From contig UBXM01000001.1 of NCBI GenBank assembly GCA_900469445.1, positions 186,001 through 250,000 of the forward strand: a DNA stretch of 64,000 nucleotides. Reading direction: 5' to 3'. The translations under genes and the position numbers were made by a program. The notes under the pieces are model-generated. The model saw nothing but the letters and a program-made list of their open reading frames with translations. It made no database searches and was not told where the DNA came from. This document shows positions 54,818 through 64,000 of this stretch, in pieces. Each line of letters starts with the position of its first letter. Position 1 is the stretch's first letter. Source of the DNA: Hyphomicrobiales bacterium (GTDB taxonomy: Bacteria; Pseudomonadota; Alphaproteobacteria; Rhizobiales; Rhizobiaceae).

Positions 54818-57007
54818 TTACGCCGCCTTCGTCTCGCGTTTCCTTGCCAGATGCGCCACGACGTTTTCGATCATCCGCATCCCGGCATCGCCGCCGAGCG
54901 TCATGATCGATTCCGGGTGGAACTGCACGGCTGCGATCGGCTCCTTGGCATGTTCGATGCCCATGATCGTACCGTCCTCGCTCTCGGCGGTGATGATGAA
55001 GTCCGGATCGAGCGTCGCCGGATCGGCGAAGATCGAATGATAACGACCGACCGTCACTTCCTTGGCAAGCCCGGAGAAGACGATGCCCGGCTCCAGCACC
55101 CGGATACGCGACGGCTTGCCATGCATCGGCAGCGCCAGATGGCGCAACTCGCCGCCATAGGCTTCCGCCAGCGCCTGCAGCCCGAGGCAGACGCCGAAGA
55201 TCGGCAGGTTTTTCGCCCGCGCCGCCTTGATCGTCGCCTTGCAGTCAAAGTCCTTCGGATTGCCCGGTCCGGGCGACAAGACGACGAGATCGGGATCGAT
55301 CCGGTCGAACACCTCATCCGGCACCGGCGTGCGCACGGTCGAAACAGTCGCCCCCGTCTGGCGGAAATAATTGGCGAGCGTGTGAACAAAACTGTCCTCG
55401 TGATCGACGAGCAAGATCTTCACCCCCTCGCCCACCCGGGCAACATCGCGGGAAACCTTGCCGGAATTGCCGGCACGCGCATCGCGGATTGCGGAAATCA
55501 TGGCGGATGCCTTCAGTTCGGTTTCGGCCTCTTCCTCTTCCGGATTGCTGTCGTTGAGCAGCGTCGCGCCTGCACGCACTTCGGCAATCCCGTCCTTGAC
55601 GCGAATGGTTCTGAGCGTCAGCCCCGTATTCATGTCGCCGTTGAAACCGACCATGCCGATCGCCCCGCCATACCATGCGCGCGGGCTGCGCTCATGGTTT
55701 TCGATGAAGCGCATCGCCCACAGCTTCGGCGCACCGGTCACGGTGACCGCCCATGCATGAGACAGGAACCCGTCAAACGCATCCATATCCGGCCGCAGAC
55801 GACCCTCGATATGGTCGACCGTGTGGATGAGCCGCGAATACATCTCGATCTGCCGGCGGCCGATCACCTTCACCGAACCCGGCTCGCAGACGCGGCTCTT
55901 GTCGTTCCGGTCGACATCGGAGCACATCGTCAGCTCAGACTCGTCCTTCTTCGAATTCAGCAGCTTGAGGATCTGCTCGCTATCGGAGATCGCGTCTTCG
56001 CCACGTTTGATCGTACCGGAAATCGGGCAGGTCTCGATCCGGCGACCCGACACGCGCACGAACATTTCCGGCGAGGCGCCGATCAGATATTCCTGATGTC
56101 CGAGATTGATGAAGAAGGAATAGGGCGATGGGTTGATCGCCTTCAGCCGGTTGGAAATCTCCGAAGGCTTGCTGTCGCAACGCTCCATGAACTTCTGACC
56201 CGGAACGACCTCGAACAGATCGCCGCGACGAAAACTCTCTTTCGCTTCAGTGACCAGCTTGGCATATTCACCCGGCTTGTGATCGCCCTTCGGCGGCGTC
56301 ACCGTCGTCCGCTGGAACGGATCGGGCGCGATCTCCTGCCCCTTGTCCTCGGTCGTCACGCCATCCCTGGCAAAGTCGTAACGATCGATCCAGGCCTTGG
56401 CCGCATGGTGGTCGACGACCAGGATCTCGTCGGGCAGGAAAAGCACCATGTCGCGTTGGTCCTGCGGACGCTCCATCGACAGCTTAATAGCATCGAACTG
56501 GAAGGCAAGGTCGTAACCGAATGCACCGAACAGGCCGATTGCCGAATCCGCTTCGGAATAGAAGAGATCGACGATCGCACGCAGCACGGTAAACACCGTC
56601 GGCATTTTCGAGCGCTCTTCCTCGGTAAACACCCGGCTCGGCTGGTTGACCGTCAGATCGAGGCGGCGGGCAGTGCGGCTGCCGAGCGTCAGGTCCTCGA
56701 CACCCGCCAGCTTGTCGGCAACGAAACCGAGCAGCACTTCACCACGTTCGTTATAGGCTTCGATCCAGACCTTGCGGCCATTGCAGGTGATACCGAGCGG
56801 CGGATCGACGATCGCCGTATCCCAGCGCGTATAGCGGCCCGGATATTCGTAGTTGGACGAGAACACCGCGCCGCGCCGCTCGTCCAGCCGGTCGACATAG
56901 GAGGAGATGGCTGTCGCATATTCCGCCGGCCGGCGGTTGCGGCTGACGGTGATTCCGCCCCGGGTCTCGTAGGTTTCCGAGCCGTCCTCGTGAATGATCG
57001 TCGCCAT
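54818..57007 (-). CDS. trpE(G): fused anthranilate synthase TrpE(G)
   Basis: Encodes 729 residues, as I recall for the R. meliloti enzyme. The N-terminal chorismate-binding part (component I) ends near residue 515 ([31 protein letters not shown]). The C-terminal glutaminase (component II) contains [21 protein letters not shown], the nucleophile loop [16 protein letters not shown], and HPES with the catalytic His. It makes anthranilate in tryptophan synthesis. An attenuator and leader peptide precede it. The start at 57007 is preferred; the frame extends in the leader but lacks homology. Confidence 0.97.
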   Translation of the reverse strand: MATIIHEDGSETYETRGGITVSRNRRPAEYATAISSYVDRLDERRGAVFSSNYEYPGRYTRWDTAIVDPPLGITCNGRKVWIEAYNERGEVLLGFVADKLAGVEDLTLGSRTARRLDLTVNQPSRVFTEEERSKMPTVFTVLRAIVDLFYSEADSAIGLFGAFGYDLAFQFDAIKLSMERPQDQRDMVLFLPDEILVVDHHAAKAWIDRYDFARDGVTTEDKGQEIAPDPFQRTTVTPPKGDHKPGEYAKLVTEAKESFRRGDLFEVVPGQKFMERCDSKPSEISNRLKAINPSPYSFFINLGHQEYLIGASPEMFVRVSGRRIETCPISGTIKRGEDAISDSEQILKLLNSKKDESELTMCSDVDRNDKSRVCEPGSVKVIGRRQIEMYSRLIHTVDHIEGRLRPDMDAFDGFLSHAWAVTVTGAPKLWAMRFIENHERSPRAWYGGAIGMVGFNGDMNTGLTLRTIRVKDGIAEVRAGATLLNDSNPEEEEAETELKASAMISAIRDARAGNSGKVSRDVARVGEGVKILLVDHEDSFVHTLANYFRQTGATVSTVRTPVPDEVFDRIDPDLVVLSPGPGNPKDFDCKATIKAARAKNLPIFGVCLGLQALAEAYGGELRHLALPMHGKPSRIRVLEPGIVFSGLAKEVTVGRYHSIFADPATLDPDFIITAESEDGTIMGIEHAKEPIAAVQFHPESIMTLGGDAGMRMIENVVAHLARKRETKAA

Positions 57008-57064
57008 ATTATGCCTGCCTCTTCGATCGGGTCTCTTGCTGTGCCCGGATCCTGCTGCGGCCAA

Positions 57065-57095
57065 TAAAAAAGCCGCCTCGGGTTTCGGGCGGCTT
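57065..57095 (-). terminator. trp attenuator terminator (rnTrpL 3' end)
   Basis: AAGCCGCC / GGCGGCTT stem with further CG pairing around TTT, followed on the minus strand by six T. It lies between trpL and trpE(G). In S. meliloti the short attenuated RNA rnTrpL ends here and acts in trans as a small RNA; this conserved arrangement suggests the same. Confidence 0.9.
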
Positions 57096-57135
57096 GGTCT
57101 GGTCTTGTCGATGGACATGACTGGTCAAGGCCGCG

Positions 57136-57171
57136 TTAGCGTGCCCACCACCAGTTACCATTGTTGTTCAT
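57136..57171 (-). CDS. trpL: trp leader peptide (peTrpL-like)
   Basis: An 11-codon ORF, MNNNGNWWWAR, with three consecutive Trp codons, followed by the attenuator. Ribosome stalling at the Trp codons under Trp shortage would prevent the terminator. The WWWAR ending matches the rhizobial TrpL family. The 5' leader before the ATG is very short, close to leaderless; no SD is evident. Confidence 0.93.
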   Translation of the reverse strand: MNNNGNWWWAR

Positions 57172-57191
57172 CGAAATCGTCATCGGCGAAA

Positions 57192-57220
57192 TTGTTAGCG
57201 TGGCTCTTCCCCGCGCGCAA
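57192..57220 (-). promoter_or_regulatory. candidate trp promoter
   Basis: On the minus strand, -35 TTGCGC (57220-57215), 17-base spacer, -10 TAACAA (57197-57192). Transcription would begin a few bases before the trpL ATG. The match is moderate. Confidence 0.5.
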
Positions 57221-57336
57221 GCGCAAAAATATCGCCATCCGATGCGACCAAAACCGGGTGATCCGCGTTGCCCCTCTCGCCCGGCATCCGATGTGCCGGT
57301 GCATGGCGTAGATACGGTCTGGAGGACAGACGACGA

Positions 57337-58608
57337 ATGAAGCGGTCCATCACTCTCATCGCGCTTGCCGCGCCCTTCATGCTCGGTGCCGCCCTGCCGC
57401 TAGAACGGCCGGCCTTGCCGGGCAGAAGTGTGGAGGTCGTCGAGGTCAACGTCATCGACCAGTTCCTCAAGGATACCGGCATTCGCAAACAGTCTTCCTC
57501 CAGGGAGAAAAACAGGACCCGCACCCGCAATTCGCGCAACAACGCCCTCCCCAAACCGCCACCACTCGCTTCTGTCCCCCTGCCCAGCCCGAAACCCGCC
57601 GTGCCGCAACAGGCGGCGCAGGAAACGCCCGTGCCCGCAGGCCAGCCGGTCGCAACCGAGAGCAAGGAAGCCGAAAAACAGGCAACACCACCCCGGGCGA
57701 ACACAGCAGAAAACACGCCTGTGCCGCCTGAAACCAGCAAATCTGAAGAAAGCCCCCCTTCAACCGCGCAGGCAAAGACTGAAGAGCCGGCCAATCCGCC
57801 GGTTGTCGAGCAGCCGGCCACGGCCACCGAACCGGCGCGTCAGGCGGAGGTCCCCAAACCGCTAGCCAAACCCGAAACGGATACGGCAACAGCCAAGCCC
57901 GACAAACCGGGCGACAGCGGAAAGGCGGCAACCGAGGATCAGGCGGGCAAGGCCCAGACCGGTCAGGAGGAGACGAAGCCGGACGGCAAGCAGGAAGAAG
58001 AAAGCGAAACGGAAAAGGCCGAAACACCGCCACCGCCTCCGCTCGTCAAGGAGGACCCGCAGGAATTGCAGGCTTGCCTCGCCGACCTGAAGGCTATCGG
58101 CGCAACCTTCGAAACGACCGACCCGATCAATGAGGGCAATGGCTGCGGCATCGAAAACCCGATCGACGTCAGAGAGGTCCTGCCCGGTGTCGATCTCGGC
58201 GGCGCCACCATGCGCTGCAAGACGGCGCTGACCATGGCCCATTGGCTGAAAGACACGGTCCAGCCAGCGATGAACATCGCAATGCCTGGCCGCAGGATCG
58301 TCGGCTTGGTCCCCGGCTCCACCTACCAGTGCCGCCTCAGGAACAGCGCCTCGACCGGCAAGATTTCCGAACATGCCCGCGGCAATGCCTATGACGTTGC
58401 GGCCTTCAAGCTCGACAATGGCGAAAAGATCGAGATGAAGCCACGCGACGAGGACTCGACGCTTGAGGGAGCTTTCCAGCGCACAGCCACGGCCGGCGCC
58501 TGCCTGCATTTCACCACCGTCCTGTCACCGGGCAGTGACGAAACGCACGAAGACCACCTTCACCTTGATATCCTCGAACGAAACGGCGGTTACCGCTACT
58601 GCCGGTAA
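57337..58608 (+). CDS. extensin-like protein with a Pro/Glu-rich linker
   Basis: Encodes 423 residues. The N-terminal hydrophobic segment (SITLIALAAPFMLGAALPL) is a signal or anchor. Residues about 75-250 form a Pro-, Glu-, Lys- and Ala-rich low-complexity linker. The C-terminal extensin-like_C domain (about 260-420) contains CGIENPIDVREVLPG, RNSASTGKISEHARGNAYDVAAF and the final HEDHLHLDI. The H-G-N-A-D and HxDH residues resemble a peptidase M15-like metal site, suggesting peptidoglycan-related action. ATG 57337 has GGAGGA upstream. Confidence 0.88.
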   Translation: MKRSITLIALAAPFMLGAALPLERPALPGRSVEVVEVNVIDQFLKDTGIRKQSSSREKNRTRTRNSRNNALPKPPPLASVPLPSPKPAVPQQAAQETPVPAGQPVATESKEAEKQATPPRANTAENTPVPPETSKSEESPPSTAQAKTEEPANPPVVEQPATATEPARQAEVPKPLAKPETDTATAKPDKPGDSGKAATEDQAGKAQTGQEETKPDGKQEEESETEKAETPPPPPLVKEDPQELQACLADLKAIGATFETTDPINEGNGCGIENPIDVREVLPGVDLGGATMRCKTALTMAHWLKDTVQPAMNIAMPGRRIVGLVPGSTYQCRLRNSASTGKISEHARGNAYDVAAFKLDNGEKIEMKPRDEDSTLEGAFQRTATAGACLHFTTVLSPGSDETHEDHLHLDILERNGGYRYCR

Positions 58609-58642
58609 CAGTCAGCAACCCCAAAGCGCTGGCGCAATACCG

Positions 58643-60322
58643 TCAGAACAGCCCTTCGATCTGCCCCTCGTCATTGAGGAAAATCCGCTCGGCGGATGGC
58701 GAGCGCGGCAGGCCGGGCATGGTCATGATCTCGCCGGTGATTGCCACGATGAAACCGGCCCCCGCAGAAAGCCTCACCTCGCGCACATGCACCACATGTC
58801 CCTCCGGCGCGCCGCGCAATGTCGGATCGGTCGAGAAGGAATATTGCGTCTTGGCGATGCAGACCGGCAGGTTGCCGTAGCCCTGCTCCTCCCATGCCTT
58901 CAACTGGTCGCGGACGGACTTGTCGGCGGTCACTTCACCCGCATGATAGATTTTTGACGCCACCGTCTCGATCTTCTCCATCAATGGCGTCTCGTCGGGA
59001 TAAAGCGGCTGGAAATGCGCCTGGCCGCCATCGGCAAGCTCGACCACCTTATAGGCCAGTTCCTCTATCCCCGCAGACCCATGGGCCCAGTGGCGGCAGA
59101 CGATCGCATCGGCGCCCAGCCGGTCGACATAATCCTTGATCGCCGCAATCTCGGCATCCGTATCCGAGATAAAGTGGTTGATCGCAACGACGACCGGCAC
59201 ACCGAACTTGCGCACATTGGCCACATGGCGGCCGAGATTGGCGCAGCCACGCGTCAGGGCCCCCACGTTTTCGATGGAGAGGTCTTCCTTCTTCACCCCG
59301 CCATTCATCTTCAGCGCCCGGATGGTCGCGACGATCACGGCCGCATCGGGCTTCAACCCCGCCTGACGGCATTTGATATCGAAGAATTTCTCCGCCCCGA
59401 GATCGGCACCGAAACCGGCTTCCGTGACCACGTAATCACCGAGCTTGAGCGCCGTCTTGGTGGCGATCACCGAGTTGCAGCCATGCGCGATATTGGCAAA
59501 CGGCCCGCCATGCACCAGCGCTGGATTGTTTTCGAGCGTCTGCACTAGGTTCGGCTGCATCGCGTCCTTCAGGAGCACAGCCATCGCCTTGTCGGCCTTC
59601 AGGTCACGCGCATAGACCGGCGAACGATCGAACCGGTAACCGATGACGATCTGGCCGAGACGCCGTTCGAGATCGGTAAGGTCTTCAGCCAGGCACAGGA
59701 TCGCCATGATTTCGGAGGCGACAGTGATATCGAAACCGCCCTCGCGCGGAAAACCGTTTTTGGCGCCGCCAAGCGACATGACGATCTCGCGCAGCGCCCG
59801 GTCGTTCATATCCATCACCCGCCGCCATGTGATGCGACGGATATCGATATCGAGTTCGTTGCCCCAATAGACGTGATTGTCGATCATCGCCGAGAGCAGA
59901 TTATGCGCCGAGGTGATCGCATGGAAATCGCCGGTGAAATGAAGGTTGATATCCTCCATCGGCACGACCTGGGCGAAACCGCCGCCGGCCGCCCCGCCCT
60001 TCGTTCCGAAACACGGGCCAAGCGACGGCTCGCGCACACAGATCACCGCCCGCTTGCCGATCCGGTTGAGACCGTCACCCAGCCCCACCGTCGTCGTCGT
60101 CTTCCCCTCGCCGGCCGGCGTCGGATTGATCGCAGTGACGAGGATCAGCTTGCCATTCCGTTTCCCGTCAAGCGAGGCAATGAACTCCGCACCGATCTTC
60201 GCCTTGTCATGGCCGTAGGGAATGAGATCATCGGACGATATCCCGAGCTTTTCGCCGATCGCTGCGATCGGCTGCTTTTTCGCCGCTCGGGCAATCTCGA
60301 TATCCGACTTCACATCCGCCAT
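58643..60322 (-). CDS. fhs: formate--tetrahydrofolate ligase
   Basis: Encodes 559 residues, the standard length. It forms 10-formyl-THF from formate, ATP and THF. The N-terminal [27 protein letters not shown] is the ATP-binding loop, and [27 protein letters not shown] and [18 protein letters not shown] are FTHFS signatures. ATG 60322 has a GGGGAAG SD. It is downstream of the heme receptor but has its own gap of about 166 bases with the receptor's terminator. Confidence 0.96.
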   Translation of the reverse strand: MADVKSDIEIARAAKKQPIAAIGEKLGISSDDLIPYGHDKAKIGAEFIASLDGKRNGKLILVTAINPTPAGEGKTTTTVGLGDGLNRIGKRAVICVREPSLGPCFGTKGGAAGGGFAQVVPMEDINLHFTGDFHAITSAHNLLSAMIDNHVYWGNELDIDIRRITWRRVMDMNDRALREIVMSLGGAKNGFPREGGFDITVASEIMAILCLAEDLTDLERRLGQIVIGYRFDRSPVYARDLKADKAMAVLLKDAMQPNLVQTLENNPALVHGGPFANIAHGCNSVIATKTALKLGDYVVTEAGFGADLGAEKFFDIKCRQAGLKPDAAVIVATIRALKMNGGVKKEDLSIENVGALTRGCANLGRHVANVRKFGVPVVVAINHFISDTDAEIAAIKDYVDRLGADAIVCRHWAHGSAGIEELAYKVVELADGGQAHFQPLYPDETPLMEKIETVASKIYHAGEVTADKSVRDQLKAWEEQGYGNLPVCIAKTQYSFSTDPTLRGAPEGHVVHVREVRLSAGAGFIVAITGEIMTMPGLPRSPSAERIFLNDEGQIEGLF

Positions 60323-60427
60323 GTGACTTCCCCTTGACTACCGGTAGGTGCGTTTTCTGTAAGCCATGCTTACCCAAGCCCGCCCAGACTGTGAATAGCA
60401 GGCTCTCCGCCTCCACCGCCGATCCAA

Positions 60428-60462
60428 AGAAAAAGGGCGATACGATCACTCGCACCGCCCTT
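60428..60462 (-). terminator. terminator of the heme-receptor gene
   Basis: AAGGGCG (60433-60439) with CGCCCTT (60456-60462) and a 16-base loop, followed on the minus strand by TTTCTTT. Starts 27 bases after the receptor stop. Confidence 0.75.
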
Positions 60463-60488
60463 GTTTGGAGATTTTGAAAGACTGGCGA

Positions 60489-62720
60489 TCAGAACCGCTG
60501 TGTCAGAGAGATCTTGAAGCTACGACCCGGTTCGGTGAAATAGTCTTCCGATCCTGGCGTGACACTGGCATCCTTGGTGTTGAGCGCATCCCAATACTTG
60601 TGATCGAAGACGTTGTAGATGCCGGCCCGAATGCTCAAGCCCTTGACCTGCTCGGGTTCCCACCATGCGGTCAGATCGACGAGACCATAACCCGGCGCCT
60701 TGAAGCTTGCGGTAGACTTGTCCGAAACACCCGCGACGCCCGTCCAGAGGGCATCGACACCCCAGACATCGGTGGCATAGCCGACGCCGAGCACAGCCTT
60801 CAGCGGAGCGACCGAGTTGAGATAACGGTCCGTCTCCATGTTGATGCCACGCGTGAAGGCAAGACCCGCGCGGGTATTGAAACCACTCTCGAAGTTCTTG
60901 TGAACGCTGAACTCTACGCCATAGATCTTTGCGCGAGCGATGTTCTGGTACCCGCTGACACCAAGCAGGTAGTCGGCAGGATCGTAACCGGCAGCGATGA
61001 TTTCGGGATCGCTGTAAGGTCGGCTGTCGATGAAGTTCTTGTAACGATTGTAAAACAGGTTAACCGAACCGCCGAAGTCATTGTCACCCAAGCGCGCACC
61101 AACTTCGAAACCATTGCTGGTCTCAGGCTCAAGATCCGGGTTGCCGATCCGCAGATAGCTGCCGGCACCGCCATAGGTCAGATACATTTCGTTGGACGTC
61201 GGCGAACGGAAGCCCATGGCCCACTGACCGAAAAGGGTGATGTCCTTGTTGAGTTCATACTCGGCAAGGATTTTCGGAGAAAACGCGCTATCGCTGGAGC
61301 CGTTCGGCAGGACCGGCGTAGCCGGGTTGCCGAGATAGGCTGGCGTATTCTTGGGGGAATGGTCGTACCAGTCGAAACGAATGCCCGGCGTCAGCGAGAA
61401 ACCACTGTCCCCGAAAGTCATGCGGTCCTGTGCATAGACGCTGACCTTGGAACTGTCCACGTCCGGCATGTCGGACTGGTTGGTGTGCAGCATGCCGCAG
61501 GCAAATGGCGTCGGAAAGACCGTATCGCAGGAATCCACGCCGGCAGAATACTGTTCCGCCTTGGAGAAGAATATGCTCGTCCCGAGCGTGAACGTGTGAT
61601 TGACCGTGCCCGTGTCGAAACCGCTGTCGAAAAAGCCGTTGAAGCCGAAACCTGCCTCGGAGATTTCATTGTTTCGTTTAAAGGGACCGGCAAGGCTTCC
61701 GAAACGAAGTGAGTCCTGACTGTCAACACGCTCCTGCTTTTGCCAATAAAGCGTTGCTTTCGCCGCATCAATCAGTCCGTCGGCGCTTGGCGCCTCGTAC
61801 TCATAGTCAAGAGAGACGCGTGTGCGTTCGTTATCTTCTCCGGATGTATGTTTGCCTTCCGGCCGATAATTACCGGCGGCTGTCTGGGCCTGCTTCAGAT
61901 CGATATCCTTGTCGAAGCTGAACTTCTCGGCGGTAATCCCGAAACGATGACCACCTTCCACATCGTGACGCAGTTTGAACAGCATGTTGTACTGATCATA
62001 ATCGGCCGGATTGGTCTTGGTGCGGTCCGATCCAAAGCCACCGACGCTGCCCTTGTTGTCCCGCTCGTGCCCTTTCTTGTAGGTGCCGAGGAACAGAACG
62101 GACGTGTTCTCGATCTTCTTGGCGATTGCAGCGCCGCCATACCAGCTGTCGTCGACGCTGTCGAAGCCGGTGCCGACCTTGCCACCCCAGTCCTTGCCTT
62201 CGCCGATCAGGTCTTCCGGTTCCAGCGTCCTGAAGAGAAGTGCGCCGCCCAGCGCGCCATCGCCGATACGGCTGCTGTCTGCGCCTTTCACGACATTGAC
62301 GGATGTCAGGGAGAAGAAATCGATACTGTCGGCACCGCCGGCAGTGCTGCGGGCACCATCGCTCAAATAGGAGAGCGGAATGCCATCGACGAGCGTGGTA
62401 ACGCGGTTGCCTTCGAGGCCGCGGATGTTCAAAGATTTGGTCGCACGATTGAAATTGACCGCCGGATCGATCGAACGGCCGAGATCCTCGATGCTCACGA
62501 CCTGCTTCTTCTCGAGCTGAGCTTCCGTCGTCTCCGTGGCGGTCGGCGTGTTTTCCACGTCACCCGCTTTCACGCGCGTTCCCTTCAGCGTGATGGGCTT
62601 CAGGGTCGCCTCACCTTGCTCTTCCTGCGTCGTCTGCTGCGCAGTCGCCTGGCCAGCAAAGGAAAGCAGCGCAAGCGCGGTGCAGGTGGTGAGGATCGAT
62701 CGCAGATGCCGACTGGCCAT
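60489..62720 (-). CDS. TonB-dependent heme/hemoglobin receptor
   Basis: Encodes 743 residues. The signal peptide ends near residue 28 (SFAGQATAQ). The plug domain contains KSLNIRGLEGNRVTTLVDGIPLSY, and the beta-barrel has the heme-receptor motifs FRSPTSNEMY (FRAP-like) and IGNPDLEPETS (NPNL-like), as in HmuR/ShmR. The C-terminus ends in an aromatic Phe (SLTQRF), as outer-membrane barrels do. It imports heme using TonB energy. Two IRO boxes over its promoter indicate iron control. The start at 62720 has AAGGG upstream. Confidence 0.93.
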   Translation of the reverse strand: MASRHLRSILTTCTALALLSFAGQATAQQTTQEEQGEATLKPITLKGTRVKAGDVENTPTATETTEAQLEKKQVVSIEDLGRSIDPAVNFNRATKSLNIRGLEGNRVTTLVDGIPLSYLSDGARSTAGGADSIDFFSLTSVNVVKGADSSRIGDGALGGALLFRTLEPEDLIGEGKDWGGKVGTGFDSVDDSWYGGAAIAKKIENTSVLFLGTYKKGHERDNKGSVGGFGSDRTKTNPADYDQYNMLFKLRHDVEGGHRFGITAEKFSFDKDIDLKQAQTAAGNYRPEGKHTSGEDNERTRVSLDYEYEAPSADGLIDAAKATLYWQKQERVDSQDSLRFGSLAGPFKRNNEISEAGFGFNGFFDSGFDTGTVNHTFTLGTSIFFSKAEQYSAGVDSCDTVFPTPFACGMLHTNQSDMPDVDSSKVSVYAQDRMTFGDSGFSLTPGIRFDWYDHSPKNTPAYLGNPATPVLPNGSSDSAFSPKILAEYELNKDITLFGQWAMGFRSPTSNEMYLTYGGAGSYLRIGNPDLEPETSNGFEVGARLGDNDFGGSVNLFYNRYKNFIDSRPYSDPEIIAAGYDPADYLLGVSGYQNIARAKIYGVEFSVHKNFESGFNTRAGLAFTRGINMETDRYLNSVAPLKAVLGVGYATDVWGVDALWTGVAGVSDKSTASFKAPGYGLVDLTAWWEPEQVKGLSIRAGIYNVFDHKYWDALNTKDASVTPGSEDYFTEPGRSFKISLTQRF

Positions 62721-62838
62721 AACTATCCCTTCATATGGCCGCGCGTCATCCTCCCTCGCGCAGAGCACGATGGCGACGGCAGGCCGATCTAAAATCTGTC
62801 AAAAATGTGGCGGGTGGCAGAAACCTGCCTTATTCATG

Positions 62839-62867
62839 CCATTAGAAAACATGACTCTGATTGTCAA
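62839..62867 (-). promoter_or_regulatory. promoter of the heme receptor
   Basis: On the minus strand, -35 TTGACA (62867-62862), a 17-base spacer and -10 TAATGG (62844-62839), about 119 bases before the receptor ATG. The -35 match is perfect and overlaps the first IRO box. Confidence 0.65.
62852..62866. promoter_or_regulatory. IRO box 1 (RirA-type operator)
   Basis: TGA-N9-TCA exactly, overlapping the -35 and spacer of the receptor promoter. RirA, the rhizobial iron regulator, binds such sites as a repressor when iron is plentiful. Confidence 0.7.
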
Positions 62868-62878
62868 TTATTAAAACA

Positions 62879-62893
62879 TGACGGGATGAATCA
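62879..62893. promoter_or_regulatory. IRO box 2 (RirA-type operator)
   Basis: TGA-N9-TCA again, 27 bases from box 1. The palindrome extends to 8-base arms AAACATGA / TCATGTTT (62874-62898). Both boxes begin with the direct repeat AAAACATGA. Confidence 0.7.
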
Positions 62894-63011
62894 TGTTTAT
62901 GTGAACGACCCTAAGTGATTAAAATGCAACAAGACACGCCACCTCCAGTCTTGCGGGAACCACTATTGGGCTATTATGTGAAGCACCCCTGATAAAGCCG
63001 GAGAGCATCAT

Positions 63012-63545
63012 ATGAAATCGCTGGAACTGCTGGTCGAGAAGATCATCCTCTCGAGCCGCTGGCTGTTGGTCGTCTTTTACATGGGCCTTGTCGCCGCCCT
63101 GGCGGTCTACGCGCTTTCCTTTGCCTTCAAGTTCTGGAAAGTCGCTCAAAACGTCTTCACGCTGGGTGAAGCGGAAATGATCCTCGCCATGCTCGGCCTG
63201 ATCGATGCGGCGCTTGTCGCAAGCCTCATCGTCATGGTGATGATTTCGGGCTACGAGAACTTCGTCAGCCGCTTTGACGAAACCGAGGCGGACGTTTCCT
63301 TTCTCGGCAAGCTCGATTCCGGCAGCCTCAAGATCAAGGTTGCCTCCTCGATCGTCGCCATTTCGTCGATCCACCTTCTGCAGATCTTTCTCAATGCCGC
63401 TCAATTCACCGATGGGCAGCTAATGTGGTATACGATCATCCATCTCGCCTTCGTCGTCTCGGCGGTCATGCTCGGCTGGCTGGAACGCATCATGGCCGCC
63501 ACCAAGGCCGACAAGAACGAAGCCAAGCAGGATGCGCATCTGTGA
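63012..63545 (+). CDS. UPF0114 (YqhA) family membrane protein
   Basis: Encodes 177 residues with about four helices. ESRWLLVVFYMGL-like first helix (LSSRWLLVVFYMGLVAALAVYALSF), then LIDAALVASLIVMVMISGYENFVSR, which is the conserved UPF0114 block, and SIHLLQIFLN. The function is unknown. It is divergent from the heme receptor across the IRO boxes, which lie 119-160 bases before its start, so it may also be iron-regulated. Confidence 0.9.
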   Translation: MKSLELLVEKIILSSRWLLVVFYMGLVAALAVYALSFAFKFWKVAQNVFTLGEAEMILAMLGLIDAALVASLIVMVMISGYENFVSRFDETEADVSFLGKLDSGSLKIKVASSIVAISSIHLLQIFLNAAQFTDGQLMWYTIIHLAFVVSAVMLGWLERIMAATKADKNEAKQDAHL

Positions 63546-63665
63546 TGCGCACGCGCGGCATTTCGCCGCGCCAGCAAGCGGCATGGCACGCGAGAAGATG
63601 CCTGCCGAATAATTGATTCGTAATTCATGTCGCTTACCCGTGCGAGGACTGCACTGGAGAATGAC

Positions 63666-64000
63666 ATGACGGTAGGCCGCGAGAATTTGCTGTCCACAAA
63701 CGGACTGCGCCGGAAGCAGGGAGAAAGAATACTTCTCGTCGAGGATTCCGTCGCGCTCTCGACGCTGCTGATCCAGCGTCTGGAGGAAGAAACCGGGGCG
63801 ATCGTGACACGTTGCGGCTCGCTGGCGCAGGCGTGCAAGAATGCTGCAGAAGGCACGTTCCTGCTTGCGCTGACCGGCCTCAATCTTCCCGACGCCCCCA
63901 AGGGTGAAATCCTCGACCTTCTGCTGGAAAAGGAAATCCCGACAATCGTGTTCACGGCCATGTTCGATGCGGACACGAGGGAACGCTGCACGGGGAAGAA
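63666..64000 (+). CDS. receiver-domain protein, 3'-truncated, acceptor Asp missing
   Basis: The first 111 residues of a protein cut by the window edge. After an 18-residue lead, a receiver-like domain begins with ILLVEDSVALSTLLIQRL, which keeps the acidic pocket. The beta3 strand reads FLLALTGLNLPDAPKGE, where the phospho-acceptor Asp expected before LNLPD is Gly. The alignment with receivers having ALVDLNLPDAP is plain. So phosphorylation at the normal site is impossible. Downstream domains (often a second receiver and GGDEF) are outside. ATG 63666 follows GGAG at 63656. Confidence 0.75.
   Translation, partial: MTVGRENLLSTNGLRRKQGERILLVEDSVALSTLLIQRLEEETGAIVTRCGSLAQACKNAAEGTFLLALTGLNLPDAPKGEILDLLLEKEIPTIVFTAMFDADTRERCTGK

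Noticed and set aside
54851..57067. 738-codon plus-strand open frame opposite trpE(G)
   Set aside because: Shadow of a well-supported gene on the minus strand; composition is typical of antisense high-GC frames.
63661..63669. ATG at 63661 as the start of the receiver-domain gene
   Set aside because: It is followed by a stop after two codons (ATG ACA TGA); ATG 63666 opens the real frame.

Overview
The window looks like about 64 kb of chromosome from an alphaproteobacterium of the Rhizobiaceae (Rhizobium, Agrobacterium, Neorhizobium or a close relative). The evidence is a fused anthranilate synthase TrpE(G) with a WWW leader peptide, a second-type ClpS, an ExsH-like RTX glycanase, a RIME-like intergenic repeat, TGA-N9-TCA iron boxes at a heme receptor, and high-GC coding bias throughout. 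I saw no tRNA or rRNA genes, phage genes, insertion sequences or CRISPR array. The content is mainly core genome with a few accessory insertions.

Layout. 1-3.7 kb: the end of an EAL protein, a periplasmic solute-binding protein, then pth, clpS (opposite strand) and ychF. 3.7-6.8 kb: two overlapping MaoC dehydratases, a LysE exporter divergent from an arginase-family enzyme, and a Nudix hydrolase. 6.8-10.3 kb: apt and the cytochrome bc1 operon petABC. 10.7-17.7 kb: an EEP phosphatase/nuclease, two half-size ABC exporters and a chemotaxis receptor; the second exporter is preceded by a short leader ORF with an RLR motif. 18-23 kb: trmL, hemF, small conserved proteins, and a tRNA CCA-transferase / CoA-Nudix / DUF1285 operon. 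23.3-31 kb: a MoxR / DUF58 / DUF4159 membrane operon followed by two tandem GNAT genes. 31-39.9 kb: LysR with a Tat-exported metallo-hydrolase, MFS, GNAT, glutathionyl-hydroquinone reductase, Nudix, metallophosphoesterase, an ECF sigma/anti-sigma pair and a cysteine-cluster protein. 40-45.4 kb: leuA with a leucine-rich leader, BrnTA toxin-antitoxin, BenE-like permease and an RTX-GH16 glycanase. 45.6-54.6 kb: methyltransferase, HxlR regulator, a CHASE-PAS-GGDEF-EAL protein, a ClpP paralogue, queF, a CDF metal exporter, and a MarR/GNAT operon. 54.6-64 kb: RIME, trpE(G) with its attenuator, an extensin-like protein, fhs, an iron-regulated heme receptor, UPF0114, and the start of a degenerate receiver-domain protein.

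The strongest second-look signals are regulatory RNAs and operators rather than new proteins. They are: (i) a 17-codon leader with an Arg-Leu-Arg motif and a strong SD, followed by a terminator-like hairpin, in front of an ABC exporter, which resembles macrolide-sensing attenuation; (ii) the trpL attenuator; (iii) a leucine-rich leader and large hairpin before leuA; (iv) two IRO boxes 27 bp apart on the heme-receptor promoter; and (v) a perfect FNR/FixK anaerobox between petABC and the EEP gene. At protein level the arginase-family enzyme has Cys in place of a metal-binding His, and the receiver domain at the right edge lacks its phospho-acceptor Asp. All calls come from reading the sequence; no database search was run.
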